Of a stretch of DNA of 59,191 nucleotides, positions 9,701 to 16,532 are shown one piece after another. The stretch is from contig JAFAGC010000065.1 of NCBI GenBank assembly GCA_023423065.1, forward strand, positions 1 to 59,191, given 5' to 3'. How positions within the stretch are numbered: the stretch's first letter is position 1; each line of letters starts with the position of its first letter. A model generated the notes under the pieces. The model did no database searches. It was not told where the DNA came from and saw only the letters and a list, made by a program, of their open reading frames with translations. The DNA comes from Pseudomonadota bacterium (GTDB lineage: Bacteria; Pseudomonadota; Gammaproteobacteria; Steroidobacterales; Steroidobacteraceae). The position numbers and the translations under genes were made by a program.

Positions 9701-12392
9701 GCAGGGCCGTCTGCGCGATGGCGAGTCCGAGATCGAGCGCGAGGGCGCGCAGGTGGCTCAGCCAGGTCACCGTCGAGCGGCGCGGGATGATCGCGGCGAA
9801 CACGGGCAACAACGTCGGCGTCGCGAGCGCGAGCACGATGAAGCCGCACCATGCGAGCGCCGCGTTCGCCGGCAACGTCCAGGCCACGAGCAGCGCGGCG
9901 ACGCACGACGGCGGCGACAGCGATCGTCGCAGGTTGTCGAGCATCTTCCACAGGCCGATCAACGGCAGCCGCGGGTCGCCGCGGCCATGTATTTCGGCGC
10001 CCATGTCGCGCCTGCCGAATATCCAGGGCAGGAGCTGCCAGTCGCCGCGCACCCAACGATGCTGGCGCAGCGAGGCGACGTCGAAACGCGCGGGGAATTC
10101 CTCGACGACCTCGACGTCGGAGGCGAGGCCGGCACGCGCGAACACGCCTTCGAACAGATCGTGCGAGAGCAGCGTGCTCGGCGGCACACGGTCGCCGAGC
10201 GCGGCCTCGAAGGCGTCGACGTCGTAGATGCCCTTGCCCGCGAACGAGCCTTCGCCGAGCAGATCCTGGTAGACGTCGGAGACCGCGGCGGCATAGGGAT
10301 CGACGCCGGCCGCGCCCGAGAAGGCACGCTGGAACAGAGTCGCCTCGACGTTCACGGGCAGCGAGAACGCGACGCGCGGCTGAAGGATTCCGTAACCCTC
10401 GAGCACCCGGCCGGCGCGCGCGTCGAAGCGCGGCCGATTGAGGGGATGCGCCATCTTGCCGATCAGCCGGCGCGGAGCCTCGCGCGGCACGCGGGTGTCG
10501 GCGTCGAGCGTGAGCACGTAGCGCACACCTTGCGGCACCCAAGGCGACTTGCCCGTGCTCGTGACGTACGTGGTGTCGGTCGCGCCGCGCAGCAGCCGGT
10601 TGAGTTCCTGTAGTTTGCCGCGCTTGCGTTCCCAGCCCATCCAGCGCTGCTCGCTCTCGCACCACACGCGCTTGCGATGCAACAAAAGGAATCGTTCGCC
10701 GCCGGCGGCCACGCCGTAACGGCGATTGAGCCGCGCGATGCCGAGCACCGCGATGTCGAGCAGGGCGTCGTCGTTCGCGAGATGTTCGGTGTCCGCGTCG
10801 ACCCAGTCCGAGAGCAACGCGAAGTGCAGCTGGTCGTCCGGCGAGGCGAGGTAGTGGATCTCGAGACGATGCAGGTGTTCTTCGACCGACCGCGGCGACG
10901 ACAACATCACCGGCATCGCGACCAGCGTGCGCAGCTCCTCCGGGATGCCGTCGCGCAGCGCGAGGCCGGGCAGGCGGCTTGCGCCGACGCCGCGCGTCAC
11001 CGCGCGATTCACCAGCGCCACCGCGATGTCGATCGCCGGTATCGCTCCGAACAGGCCGAGCAGCGCCAGCACGGGACCCTCGACGCCGAGCCGCTGCATG
11101 ATCGCGAGCGCGCACACGAGGATCAGCGCGCTCACGAAGCAGATCGCGGCGACGTAGTCGGCGGCGCCGGCCGTGAACGCGATGCGGCTCGGCCAGTCGC
11201 GGATGCGGGCGCGGAAGCCGATCGTCCGTTCGAGGGTCTCGCGGCCTTCGCCGATCAGGTAGAAGCCGGGATCGCGTTCGCGTTCGCCGTTGCCGTTCCG
11301 GGCGAGCTCGAGCACCTGGTGCGCGATCTGCAGTTCGGAGTAGTTCGATCCGCGTCCCATCACCTCGATCGCGTCGCGATACAGGTTACGGGTCGCGAAG
11401 TCCATTTCGGCGAAATTGCTCGCGGCGCCCAGCGTGTCGTCGACCAGGCTGACGCTCTCGAAGAATTCGGCCCAGTCCACGTCGGACATGAGCCGCATGC
11501 TCGTGATGATGTTGCGAACGGTGACGTTCGATGCGCCCTGGCGCTGGTGCTCCTCGGTGACGAGCTGCTCGGGTGTGAGCGACAGTCGCTGCAGGTGTTC
11601 TTCGAGCCAGACCAGCGCGGGCGTGACGGCCGGGTCCTGGTCGCGCAGCCGGTGCACCAGTTGCACGGCGAACGCCGGCGCGAGCGGGCCGCCGCGCTTC
11701 TTCCAGGAATTCAGCGCATTCGGATCGACGCGCTCGCCGTTGACGCCCAGCAGGCGGTCCGCGATCGCATCGGCTTCCTCGCGCGCGGCGCGGCTCGTGC
11801 TGATGCGCTGCGCGACGCGCCGCAGGTTTTCCACCAGCACGATGCGCAGCGTGATGGCGACGGCCCACAACTCGCCGATGGTGAGCGGGTCTACTTCCTG
11901 GTAGGCGCGCACGAAACGGCGCAGCGTCTCCGGATCGAAACGGCTGTCGGTGTGCGCGATGTACGCCCACGCCAGTCCGAATACGCGCGGAAATCCCGCG
12001 AACGGCCCATTGGCGAGCTTCGGCAGCTGCCGGTAGAAGCCGGGAGGAAGATCCTCGCGGATCTCGCGGATCTGCTCCTCGACGACGTGGTAGTTGTCGA
12101 GCACCCATTCGGCGGCGGGCGTGATGCTGCGGCCTTCGTCCACCGACTTCGCGATGGAGCGATATGCCGCGAGCAGCACCTTTTCGTTGTTGCGCAGGCG
12201 CGCGCCGAGCGAGCGGCCGAGTCCGGGCTGCCGGGTGATCTTCTGGGCCGCGGCGAGACTGCGCGCATGCTCCTCCAGTCGTTCGATACTGAAGATTTCC
12301 TCGCGCAGGATCTGCTCGTCGTTCCAGCGATGACCGAACGAAAGCCGATTGAACAGGCCGCGTACATCTGGGTGCAAAACGCCGTCCGCCAA
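3792..12392 (-). CDS. ndvB: Cyclic beta-1,2-glucan synthase, NdvB/ChvB type (GT84 - glycoamylase-like - GH94)
   Basis: This giant inner-membrane enzyme (2866 residues, the normal size for the family) builds osmoregulated cyclic glucans from UDP-glucose. Order of parts: an N-terminal soluble region with a membrane pair near residues 410-460; a GT84 glycosyltransferase with YVLTLDADTRVPRE (about 625) and the QHRWVRGDWQLLPWI motif (about 775); further membrane segments at about 830-870, 885-920 and 950-990; a glycoamylase-like domain (about 1340-1520, GLPWGISESAYNARDLELTY, YMAHHQGMSIVAIANALLDG); then GH94-type carbohydrate-binding and catalytic regions ending with GTGDWNDGMNRVG (catalytic Asp near 2530). 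The start is TTG at 12392. The frame only opens 18 bases upstream, with no better codon. In rhizobia and Brucella these glucans are exported to the periplasm. An OpgC-like acyltransferase that could modify glucans lies at 57.6 kb, but the link is only a guess. Confidence 0.92.
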   Translation of the reverse strand: MADGVLHPDVRGLFNRLSFGHRWNDEQILREEIFSIERLEEHARSLAAAQKITRQPGLGRSLGARLRNNEKVLLAAYRSIAKSVDEGRSITPAAEWVLDNYHVVEEQIREIREDLPPGFYRQLPKLANGPFAGFPRVFGLAWAYIAHTDSRFDPETLRRFVRAYQEVDPLTIGELWAVAITLRIVLVENLRRVAQRISTSRAAREEADAIADRLLGVNGERVDPNALNSWKKRGGPLAPAFAVQLVHRLRDQDPAVTPALVWLEEHLQRLSLTPEQLVTEEHQRQGASNVTVRNIITSMRLMSDVDWAEFFESVSLVDDTLGAASNFAEMDFATRNLYRDAIEVMGRGSNYSELQIAHQVLELARNGNGERERDPGFYLIGEGRETLERTIGFRARIRDWPSRIAFTAGAADYVAAICFVSALILVCALAIMQRLGVEGPVLALLGLFGAIPAIDIAVALVNRAVTRGVGASRLPGLALRDGIPEELRTLVAMPVMLSSPRSVEEHLHRLEIHYLASPDDQLHFALLSDWVDADTEHLANDDALLDIAVLGIARLNRRYGVAAGGERFLLLHRKRVWCESEQRWMGWERKRGKLQELNRLLRGATDTTYVTSTGKSPWVPQGVRYVLTLDADTRVPREAPRRLIGKMAHPLNRPRFDARAGRVLEGYGILQPRVAFSLPVNVEATLFQRAFSGAAGVDPYAAAVSDVYQDLLGEGSFAGKGIYDVDAFEAALGDRVPPSTLLSHDLFEGVFARAGLASDVEVVEEFPARFDVASLRQHRWVRGDWQLLPWIFGRRDMGAEIHGRGDPRLPLIGLWKMLDNLRRSLSPPSCVAALLVAWTLPANAALAWCGFIVLALATPTLLPVFAAIIPRRSTVTWLSHLRALALDLGLAIAQTALLVTTLAYQAWLMCDAILRTLWRMFVSKRRLLEWIPADLLSGASADFGSFYVRMGRGVALAIVLAVLTIALNDGKLPTLALPFLLAWFAAPWVAWRISLVPTHAARKELSAQEQLELRLIARRTWRFFETFVTLEDHHLPPDNFQEDPHAVVAHRTSPTNIGLYLLSTVSAHDFGWCGLRDALDRIEATLGTIGRMQKHLGHLYNWYDTRDLRPLDPAYVSSVDSGNLAAHLITLAGAFREWQNQKRPDAAKIAGLTDALDLARLALRDFRFVPGLTITRGLLETAFADVEATLRADSGMVDPTLDDLAAAAERASTLVDMVRTLAHDAHLDREHDLVYWVEAIRRTIDSWRSDLLARDPAGYIVEHLEELANTAIELASAMEFDFLLDRQRKLLSIGYRATDGTLDESCYDLLASEARLASFVAIAKGDIPARHWFRLGRTVTPIGAGAALVSWSGSMFEYLMPDLVLRAPVGSLLWQTSRLVVKRQIKYGAELGLPWGISESAYNARDLELTYQYSNFGVPGLGLKRGLSENKVIAPYATGLAAMIDADAALENYLELAGIGAQGAYGYYEALDFTPSRVPEGETCARVRAYMAHHQGMSIVAIANALLDGRMRERFHSDVAVQATELLLQERTPRDVSVAHPRAEEVGTAARVADLQMPEVRRVRTPHESAPQTHLLSNGRYSVMITAAGSGYSRWNDIAVTRWREDATRDDTGSYFLLRDVESGRVWSAGFQPLATPPDSYDVSFTEDRAEIIRGDGDLVTTLEVRVSSEDDAEVRRVSISNASGRARDVEITSYSEIVLAAQASDVAHPAFSKLFVRTEFVPRHGALVATRRRRAPDEPELWASQHAVAEGTIIAGPEYETDRARFIGRGRELRDPLAILEGRALSGTVGTVLDAVFAMRYRIRVPAGGSARISFWTCISNSRGHLLDLLDKHRDPSAHVRAATLAWTQAQVQLRHLGIVASQANLFQQLAGRILYADPIARPPSDNIRRGAGGPHGLWAQGISGDLPIVLLRIEEADDLAIVRQLLQAHEYWSLKRLAVDLVILNDRAASYVQDLQVSLETLVRVCQGHPRIAGSDTRGKIFVLRNDLISPETRALLMATARVVLTGRRGSLADQVERMAPTPALAPRMPPLTPASAGATRAETPARELEFFNGLGGFSADGAEYVIAPAAGQHTPAPWINVIANRDFGFHVSADGGGYTWARNSRENALTPWVNDPVTDRPGEAIYLRDDDTGEIWSPTPAPIRHEDAYYSCAHGHGYSRFEQRSHGFELGLTMWVALEDPVKICRLTLRNAGTRKRAISVVTYVEWVLGPSRAVGAPHVLTEVDSATQALFARNPWNSAFEGIAFADLSGKQTEFTADRREFLGRHGALDSPAALVGGAPLSGRTGAALDACAALRTRIEIEPGASAEVIFFLGQATEKSEARALIAKYREADLDASLGAVRDFWKELNGHVQVKTPDRAFDIMMNGWLLYQTLACRTWARSAFYQASGAYGFRDQLQDAMALGLARPELLRGQILRAASRQFPEGDVQHWWLPHNGSGVRTHISDDRVWLAFVTAHYIGLTGDRAILDVEIPFIEGAPLPRDRHDAFFEPSVSDESAPLFEHCRRGLEGSLYMGPHGLPLIGTGDWNDGMNRVGEHGRGESVWLGWFLHATLTAFAPLAQSRGELALATNWLNQASKLRVALEQHAWDGEWYRRGFFDDGTPLGSAGNDECRIDAIAQSWAVISGAANPTRAARAMAAVEAQLVSRDPPLARLFAPPFDRSSQEPGYVKAYPRGIRENGGQYTHAAIWTVIALALQGKADLAMEVFSMLNPIRRAASRADVQRYKVEPYAVAADVYSEPPHAGRGGWTWYTGSAGWLYRAGLEWILGFRLRENRLTLAPCVPSTWPRFNIDYRYRGTPYEITVDQMPGADALAQLTVDGKVMSAGRNTIELVDDGEPHTIHVAWLPAATGEDSQVGAAPNA

Positions 12393-12624
12393 GTAAGTGG
12401 AGAACCCGCATTACGCGAAACCTTCGCCGCTCACGCCATGCCAACAGGCGCCATCGCGTTGTCGGAATGATCCGACAGCGCGGGACGGCGCCCCGGACCG
12501 TCGCCCGCGCGGGACGTATTTTCGCGGTGCGACAAGGTAGTTAGCACCGGAACCCGGATACCGCGCGCGTCGGCGGAGTTCCTACACGGCATCGGGCGAA
12601 TGCCGCGTGGCGTCCTTGCATGTG
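12393..12624. other. Intergenic region upstream of the glucan synthase
   Basis: I see no convincing gene, terminator or recognised operator in these 230 bases. They must hold the promoter of the 8.6-kb glucan synthase gene. The decayed oxidoreductase begins to be recognisable at about 12625. Confidence 0.4.
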
Positions 12625-13205
12625 GCCGGTTTTCGCTCGTTCGAACGTGACGGGCATCGAAAGCGAGGCGGACGCGCTGCGCCGGCGCACTTCGCGAGGC
12701 GTCGACCTCCGCGCGGACCATGCGACCGCGTGCGCGAGATACGAGTCGCCCGCTTTTCTTCCCGAACCGGTCGCCGACGTGAACGACACTTTCGCGTTCG
12801 CGACGGAGACGCTCGCCGCCCTATCTACATATGCGCACCTCCAGAGCGGAGATGGATCGTCGGTGGCGAAGACGTCCCGTTTTCGAGCACGGCCGCGCGC
12901 GACGTCCTGCTGCCACGCCAGTTGCGAGACTGGCCGCGAAGTACTGCGGGCTGTTCGACCGGGATGCGCCGCCCTTTGCCGGTGCATGGGTCGGCAGTTT
13001 CGCGCAGACACGGGATGGTTTGCCGGACATCGGGGCGTCACCGAAGGAGGATGGCCGTGTGTCATACGGGATTTGTCATGGGGGCAACGGCATTGCGTAT
13101 GCCATGCGCGCGGGCGACATCGTGCGCGCCGGCATCGCAGGCCGCACCCACGAGCTAACGGAAGTGTTCGGGTTCGGACGTCCCCTCGGCGTGGCAAGAA
13201 GTTAA
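12625..13205 (+). pseudogene. Remnant of a DAO-family FAD-dependent oxidoreductase (C-terminal half, at least two frameshifts)
   Basis: Three successive reading frames together give the C-terminal half of a D-amino-acid/glycine-oxidase-type (DAO) flavoprotein. Frame of 12620: NVTGIESEADALRRRTSRGV, ESPAFLPEPVADVN and DTFAFATETLAAL, to about 12825. Frame of 12607: RRPIYICAPPERRWIVGGED (the strand before the DAO GGED turn), to about 12935. Frame of 12831: AKYCGLFDRDAPPFAGAWVG, FAQTRDGLPDIGASP and ICHGGNGIAYAMRAGDIVRA, ending at the TAA at 13205. In intact members these pieces are continuous: the G-x-T-x-DGLPxIG and GGNGIxY blocks bind FAD. The N-terminal dinucleotide-binding GxGxxG part is not found upstream. 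Two frame changes plus loss of the N-terminus mark it as dead. It stands alone, with no transposon ends that I can see. Confidence 0.75.
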
Positions 13206-13294
13206 AATCGCACGTCCGGCCGGCCGCAACCGGGCGAAATATTTGCCGCACCGCGGAACCATTCGCGCCGATACCCTGACTACTCCTCATTCCG

Positions 13295-13813
13295 ATGAAT
13301 GCACGGGCCATGTTCGTAAACGACACCAGCCGACTTCCCGATTCGGGGCGGGTGTGCGTCCAGGGTTTCAGTGGTTCTCAATTGGGCTCTGGCGGCTTCT
13401 ACAGTCTCACCATCGTCGCCGCCCGTGCGACGGTCGAGCCGATGGCGGAGCCGCGTAATCCCGCGCACGTGCTCGGCGTCGGCGCGCAGATCGATTCCGT
13501 CAAGGGTCCGGTGTTCGCGGCGTACTTCGCCGCGACGCGCGACCGCTTCGACCTGCAGCCTAACTACCGGCAGGGGCTGTTCGTGCTGGTCGACGGGGCG
13601 GTGTACGCCGTGGCGTCCGAGAAGGTCACGACCGCGATCCGCCGCGGCTTCAGCACGCGCGAGTTCATCCTGTCGCGCGGAGATCGTCCGCAGCGCAGCG
13701 TCGTCTATCGCTGGCCGTGGTACCGTGAGCCGTTCGCATCCGCGAAACCGGGTTTGTCGCAGTCGAAGGATTTCCTGCGCGGGCTCGCGGCCATGGTGGA
13801 GGCTTATCGATGA
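13295..13813 (+). CDS. Unknown protein, coupled to gnd
   Basis: I do not recognise this 172-residue protein. It has no signal peptide or membrane segment. The C-terminal two thirds look like a compact soluble domain (VLGVGAQIDSVKGPVFAAYF, LFVLVDGAVYAVASEKVTTA). The first 49 residues are low in structure, so an internal ATG at 13442 (MAEPRNPAHVLGVG) is an alternative start; neither start has a clear ribosome site. Its last codons overlap the gnd start as ATGA (13810), which argues that it is real and co-translated with 6-phosphogluconate dehydrogenase. A role tied to sugar phosphate metabolism is only a guess from this position. Confidence 0.6.
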   Translation: MNARAMFVNDTSRLPDSGRVCVQGFSGSQLGSGGFYSLTIVAARATVEPMAEPRNPAHVLGVGAQIDSVKGPVFAAYFAATRDRFDLQPNYRQGLFVLVDGAVYAVASEKVTTAIRRGFSTREFILSRGDRPQRSVVYRWPWYREPFASAKPGLSQSKDFLRGLAAMVEAYR

Positions 13814-14739
13814 AAGCGCTCGGAATGATCGGTCTCGGCCGCATGGGCTCGAACATGTCGCGCCGCCTGGCGCGCGCCGGTGTCCGCTGCGTCGTCCACG
13901 ATTCCAGTCCCGAAGCCGTGAAGGCGCTGGCCGCGCCGGGCATCCAGGGCGCCGGCGCGCTACGCGAGCTCGTGGCAGCCCTCGCGCCGCCGCGCGCGAT
14001 CTGGATCATGGTTCCCGCGAACGTCGTCGATTCCGTCATCGACGAACTCGCGCCGCTGCTGCAGGCCGGCGACATCGTGATCGACGGCGGCAACTCTTAC
14101 TACCGCGACGACGCGCGCCGCGGCGCGGCGCTCGCCAAGTCCGGCATCGAATACGTGGACGTCGGAACGAGCGGAGGTGTCGCCGGTCTCGATCGCGGCT
14201 ACTGCCTCATGATCGGCGGGCCGGAAGGTCCCGTGCGGCAGCTCGATCCGATCTTCGTCGCGCTCGCCCCCGGCGGTGATGCGCAGCCGGGAGACGGAAC
14301 CGCGTCGCGGGGCTACCTGCATTGCGGGCCGCACGGCGCGGGACATTTCGTGAAGATGGTCCACAACGGCATCGAATACGGTCTCATGGCCGCGTACGCC
14401 GAGGGTCTCAACATCCTGCACCAGGCGCCTGGTCACAAGTACGACCTGCCGCAGATCACCGAGCTGTGGCGGCACGGCAGCGTCATCACTTCATGGCTGC
14501 TGGACCTGACCGCGAAAGCATTGCGCGAAGACGCGGACCTCGGGCAGTTCTCGGGTCATGTCGCGGATTCAGGCGAGGGACGGTGGACGGTCGAGGCCGC
14601 GATCGAGGAGGCGGTTCCCGCGCCCGTGATCAGCGCGGCATTGTTCAGTCGCTTCGAATCGCGCGGCAACGCCGTCTTTGCCGACCGCGTATTGTCGGCC
14701 ATGCGCAAGCAGTTCGGCGGTCACGAAGAGAAGAAGTAA
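13810..14739 (+). CDS. gnd: 6-phosphogluconate dehydrogenase, decarboxylating (short form)
   Basis: This enzyme oxidises and decarboxylates 6-phosphogluconate to ribulose 5-phosphate in the pentose phosphate pathway. At 309 residues it belongs to the short class often using NAD+, not the 470-residue E. coli type. It has the N-terminal nucleotide loop MIGLGRMGSNMSRRL, the substrate signature VIDGGNSYYRDD, the turn YVDVGTSGGVAGLDRGYCLM, and the catalytic-lysine helix GAGHFVKMVHNGIEYGLM. A C-terminal helical domain follows. The start overlaps the preceding unknown gene (ATGA). It faces the convergent universal stress gene across a 27-base gap with no obvious terminator. Confidence 0.93.
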   Translation: MKALGMIGLGRMGSNMSRRLARAGVRCVVHDSSPEAVKALAAPGIQGAGALRELVAALAPPRAIWIMVPANVVDSVIDELAPLLQAGDIVIDGGNSYYRDDARRGAALAKSGIEYVDVGTSGGVAGLDRGYCLMIGGPEGPVRQLDPIFVALAPGGDAQPGDGTASRGYLHCGPHGAGHFVKMVHNGIEYGLMAAYAEGLNILHQAPGHKYDLPQITELWRHGSVITSWLLDLTAKALREDADLGQFSGHVADSGEGRWTVEAAIEEAVPAPVISAALFSRFESRGNAVFADRVLSAMRKQFGGHEEKK

Positions 14740-14766
14740 CGCGCGAGCCGTGCGCCCGCGGACCGA

Positions 14767-15189
14767 TTACTTCACGAGCGTGACGGGCCCCCGCGAAAGG
14801 TGCACGACCTTGAGTGCGACGGAGCCCATCAGCATTCCCTTGACGCGACCCTGGCCGCGCGTGCCCATGACGATCTCGTCGCAATCCTGGCGCCGTGCGA
14901 ACTTCACGATGGTCTCGGCCGGCTCACCTTTCTCGAGATGGAACCGCGGCTTCACGCCGTGACGCTTCGCCGCCTTGCGCGCGGGGTCCAGTGCCTCTTC
15001 CGCCTGGCGCTCGGTGAATTCCGCGATCATCGACCGCGTGACGAAACGGCTGGGCGGCAGGGTGGGCTGCACGTTTAGCACGAACAGCTCGTCGTAATCT
15101 CCGCGTCGAAATCGGTCCGCGGCGATCTCGAGCGCTCGCAGTGAGCTGGAGGATCCGTCAACCGGGACGAGAATGTTCTTCTTGGCCAT
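14767..15189 (-). CDS. Universal stress protein, UspA family
   Basis: This 140-residue single-domain UspA protein is cytoplasmic and usually binds ATP. The nucleotide-binding signature G-x2-G-x9-G-S is present as GTRGQGRVKGMLMGS, followed by SRGPVTLVK. The N-terminus KNILVPVDGSSSSLRALEIA is also typical. The upstream region carries a perfect 16-base palindrome (15224-15239), 35 bases before the start codon, which could be an operator. The role in stress survival is taken from the family. Confidence 0.9.
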   Translation of the reverse strand: MAKKNILVPVDGSSSSLRALEIAADRFRRGDYDELFVLNVQPTLPPSRFVTRSMIAEFTERQAEEALDPARKAAKRHGVKPRFHLEKGEPAETIVKFARRQDCDEIVMGTRGQGRVKGMLMGSVALKVVHLSRGPVTLVK

Positions 15190-15223
15190 GTGTCACCCGC
15201 TGTGTGAACAGCGAGGTTACACG

Positions 15224-15239
15224 TTGGCCGCGCGGCCAA
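15224..15239. promoter_or_regulatory. Perfect palindrome upstream of the universal stress gene
   Basis: TTGGCCGCGCGGCCAA is fully self-complementary over 16 bases, between the stress-protein start (15189) and the xylanase terminator. It may be a regulator site or merely part of the end of the xylanase transcript. Confidence 0.35.
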
Positions 15240-15268
15240 AAAAGGGGGTGGACTCGTAGTCCACCCCC
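15238..15268 (-). terminator. Rho-independent terminator of the xylanase gene
   Basis: An 11-bp perfect stem (GGGGGTGGACT at 15244-15254 with AGTCCACCCCC at 15258-15268) with a CGT loop is followed, on the minus strand, by a T run (complement of AAAAAA at 15238-15243). It lies 11 bases past the xylanase stop. Confidence 0.9.
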
Positions 15269-15279
15269 CAAGGGGAGAA

Positions 15280-16329
15280 TTACGGAGTGTTTCCGTAGCC
15301 GATCGCGCCGTTGCAGTGCATCCATTCGCTATAGCCACCGCCGCCGCAGCTGCCGTTGGCATAGAGGCCGGTGTTGTAGCTCTGCTGTTCGGACTGTCGC
15401 GTCTGTCCGTTCACGATGATGTAGTCCACCTGGACGTCGCGATTGCCGCTGTCGTTGGTGAACGCCACCGTGATGCCGCCGCTCAGTGAAGTCGACGCGG
15501 TGTAGTTCTGCATGCTGGTGCCAAGCGTCCAGGTCTGCACGTTCTGGTTGTTGACGCGCAGCGTGATCGACTCGCCGCCCGTCGAGCCCCGTGCACGCAC
15601 CGTGAAGCTCTTCGAGCCGCCGCCACTGCTGCTGCTGCTACTGCTCGAGCTCGAGCTCGAGGACGAAGAACTGCTGCTGGTGCCGCCAACCGTGATGTCC
15701 GAGCTGCCGCTGCTCTGGTAACCCTCGGTCGCCATGACCATGTAGTTATGCGTGCCGAGGTTCATCCCGAGCGATGCCCATGCATCGAAGTGGTTGCCGG
15801 TCGTGATGGTGCCGCCCACGCGCTTGCTCTGCCGCACGCTCCAGTACTGGTAGAACGTCGCCGTGCCGATGATGGACGGCTGGTTCACGCGCTGCGTGCG
15901 ATAGATGTCGTAGGTTCCACCGTCGCTCGTCACCGAGCCCATGTAGCCCGAGCCCGGCGGACGCCAGGAGCCCCAGCTGTCGACGATGTAGTACTCGACC
16001 AGCGGATTGGTGGTCCAACCGTACAGTGTCAGGTACGAATTGCCGTTCGGGTTGAACGAGCCGGAGTAGGTCACCGTGCGCCGGCCGCCCGGGTTCCAGC
16101 CCTTGCCGCCCACCCAATTGTTGATGTTGCTCCACTGCGATGTGTACCGGCCGCCCGACTGGTTGCAGTACGTGACGTTGCCACTGTCCTTCCAGAAGGA
16201 GAAGTAGTAGCCGTCGTGGGTGCCGGTTGCATTGTTCGTGAGGCATTGCGCGTTCGCTTGCGACGCGAACAGGCCGGCGCCGCCGACCAGTGCCGCAAGC
16301 ATGAGTCTTTTCTTGAAACTAACAATCAT
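15280..16329 (-). CDS. Secreted endo-1,4-beta-xylanase, GH11 with C-terminal CBM60
   Basis: This extracellular enzyme cuts the xylan backbone. The ATG at 16329 is chosen over one 48 bases upstream because AGGGGG lies 6 bases before it and a signal peptide follows directly (MIVSFKKRLMLAALVGGAGL, cut near ASQANA-Q). The GH11 domain spans about residues 30-213. The nucleophile Glu112 is in PLVEYYIVDSWG and the acid/base Glu202 in MATEGYQSSGSSD. Then come a run of 18 serines (DNA 15625-15678) as a flexible linker and a Ca-dependent xylan-binding CBM60 (SFTVRARGSTGGESITLRVN, VQVDYIIVNGQ, SEWMHCNGAIGYG). The architecture resembles Cellvibrio-type xylanases. Upstream is an operator-rich region, and a strong terminator follows, so it is a single-gene unit. 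A glucuronoyl esterase at 34.6 kb acts on the same polymer. Confidence 0.95.
   Translation of the reverse strand: MIVSFKKRLMLAALVGGAGLFASQANAQCLTNNATGTHDGYYFSFWKDSGNVTYCNQSGGRYTSQWSNINNWVGGKGWNPGGRRTVTYSGSFNPNGNSYLTLYGWTTNPLVEYYIVDSWGSWRPPGSGYMGSVTSDGGTYDIYRTQRVNQPSIIGTATFYQYWSVRQSKRVGGTITTGNHFDAWASLGMNLGTHNYMVMATEGYQSSGSSDITVGGTSSSSSSSSSSSSSSSSSSGGGSKSFTVRARGSTGGESITLRVNNQNVQTWTLGTSMQNYTASTSLSGGITVAFTNDSGNRDVQVDYIIVNGQTRQSEQQSYNTGLYANGSCGGGGYSEWMHCNGAIGYGNTP
15625..15678 (-). repeat. Poly-serine linker repeat in the xylanase gene
   Basis: Eighteen consecutive Ser codons use mixed AGC/TCG/AGT/TCT/TCC codons, including a CTCGAG-rich palindromic core. Such linkers join catalytic and binding modules of secreted hydrolases. 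Mixed codons suggest selection for the peptide, not simple triplet slippage. Confidence 0.9.
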
Positions 16330-16442
16330 GAAATCCCCCTTCTCATTGCGCCCGTTGACGAGATCAGACCGGCGCAAAAAACGATTGATTAGCTGGTGGA
16401 AATTCGAAACTCAGGCGTCCTGAGTGATGACCTCCCTGTAAA

Positions 16443-16489
16443 TGTTACCGCTAACTGGCGGGGCGCATGGTTGCGCGATAGCGGTAACA
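16443..16489. promoter_or_regulatory. Inverted pair of operator-like sites upstream of the xylanase
   Basis: TGTTACCGCTA at 16443-16453 recurs exactly in inverted orientation at 16479-16489. The first copy extends to TGTTACCGCTAACT, a near-palindrome (TGTTA-N4-TAACt) of the type bound by LacI-family sugar regulators, and close to the xyl-box described in Xanthomonas. The pair lies 114-160 bases before the xylanase start codon, so control by xylan breakdown products is a fair inference. No LacI-type regulator gene is in this window. Confidence 0.55.
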
Positions 16490-16532
16490 CAGTCAAGAAA
16501 AAGTTGTTAGGTGTTATCCGAAGTCGCGCGCG

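Noticed and set aside
8281..11115. Open frame of 944 residues within the glucan synthase gene, same strand, other frame
   Set aside because: Its composition is almost all Arg/Ala/Gly/Pro, typical of an out-of-frame reading of GC-rich DNA. The main frame has all GT84 and GH94 motifs.
12541..13326. Open frame of 261 residues on the minus strand over the decayed oxidoreductase
   Set aside because: No recognisable motif. The plus-strand pieces explain the sequence as a DAO remnant.
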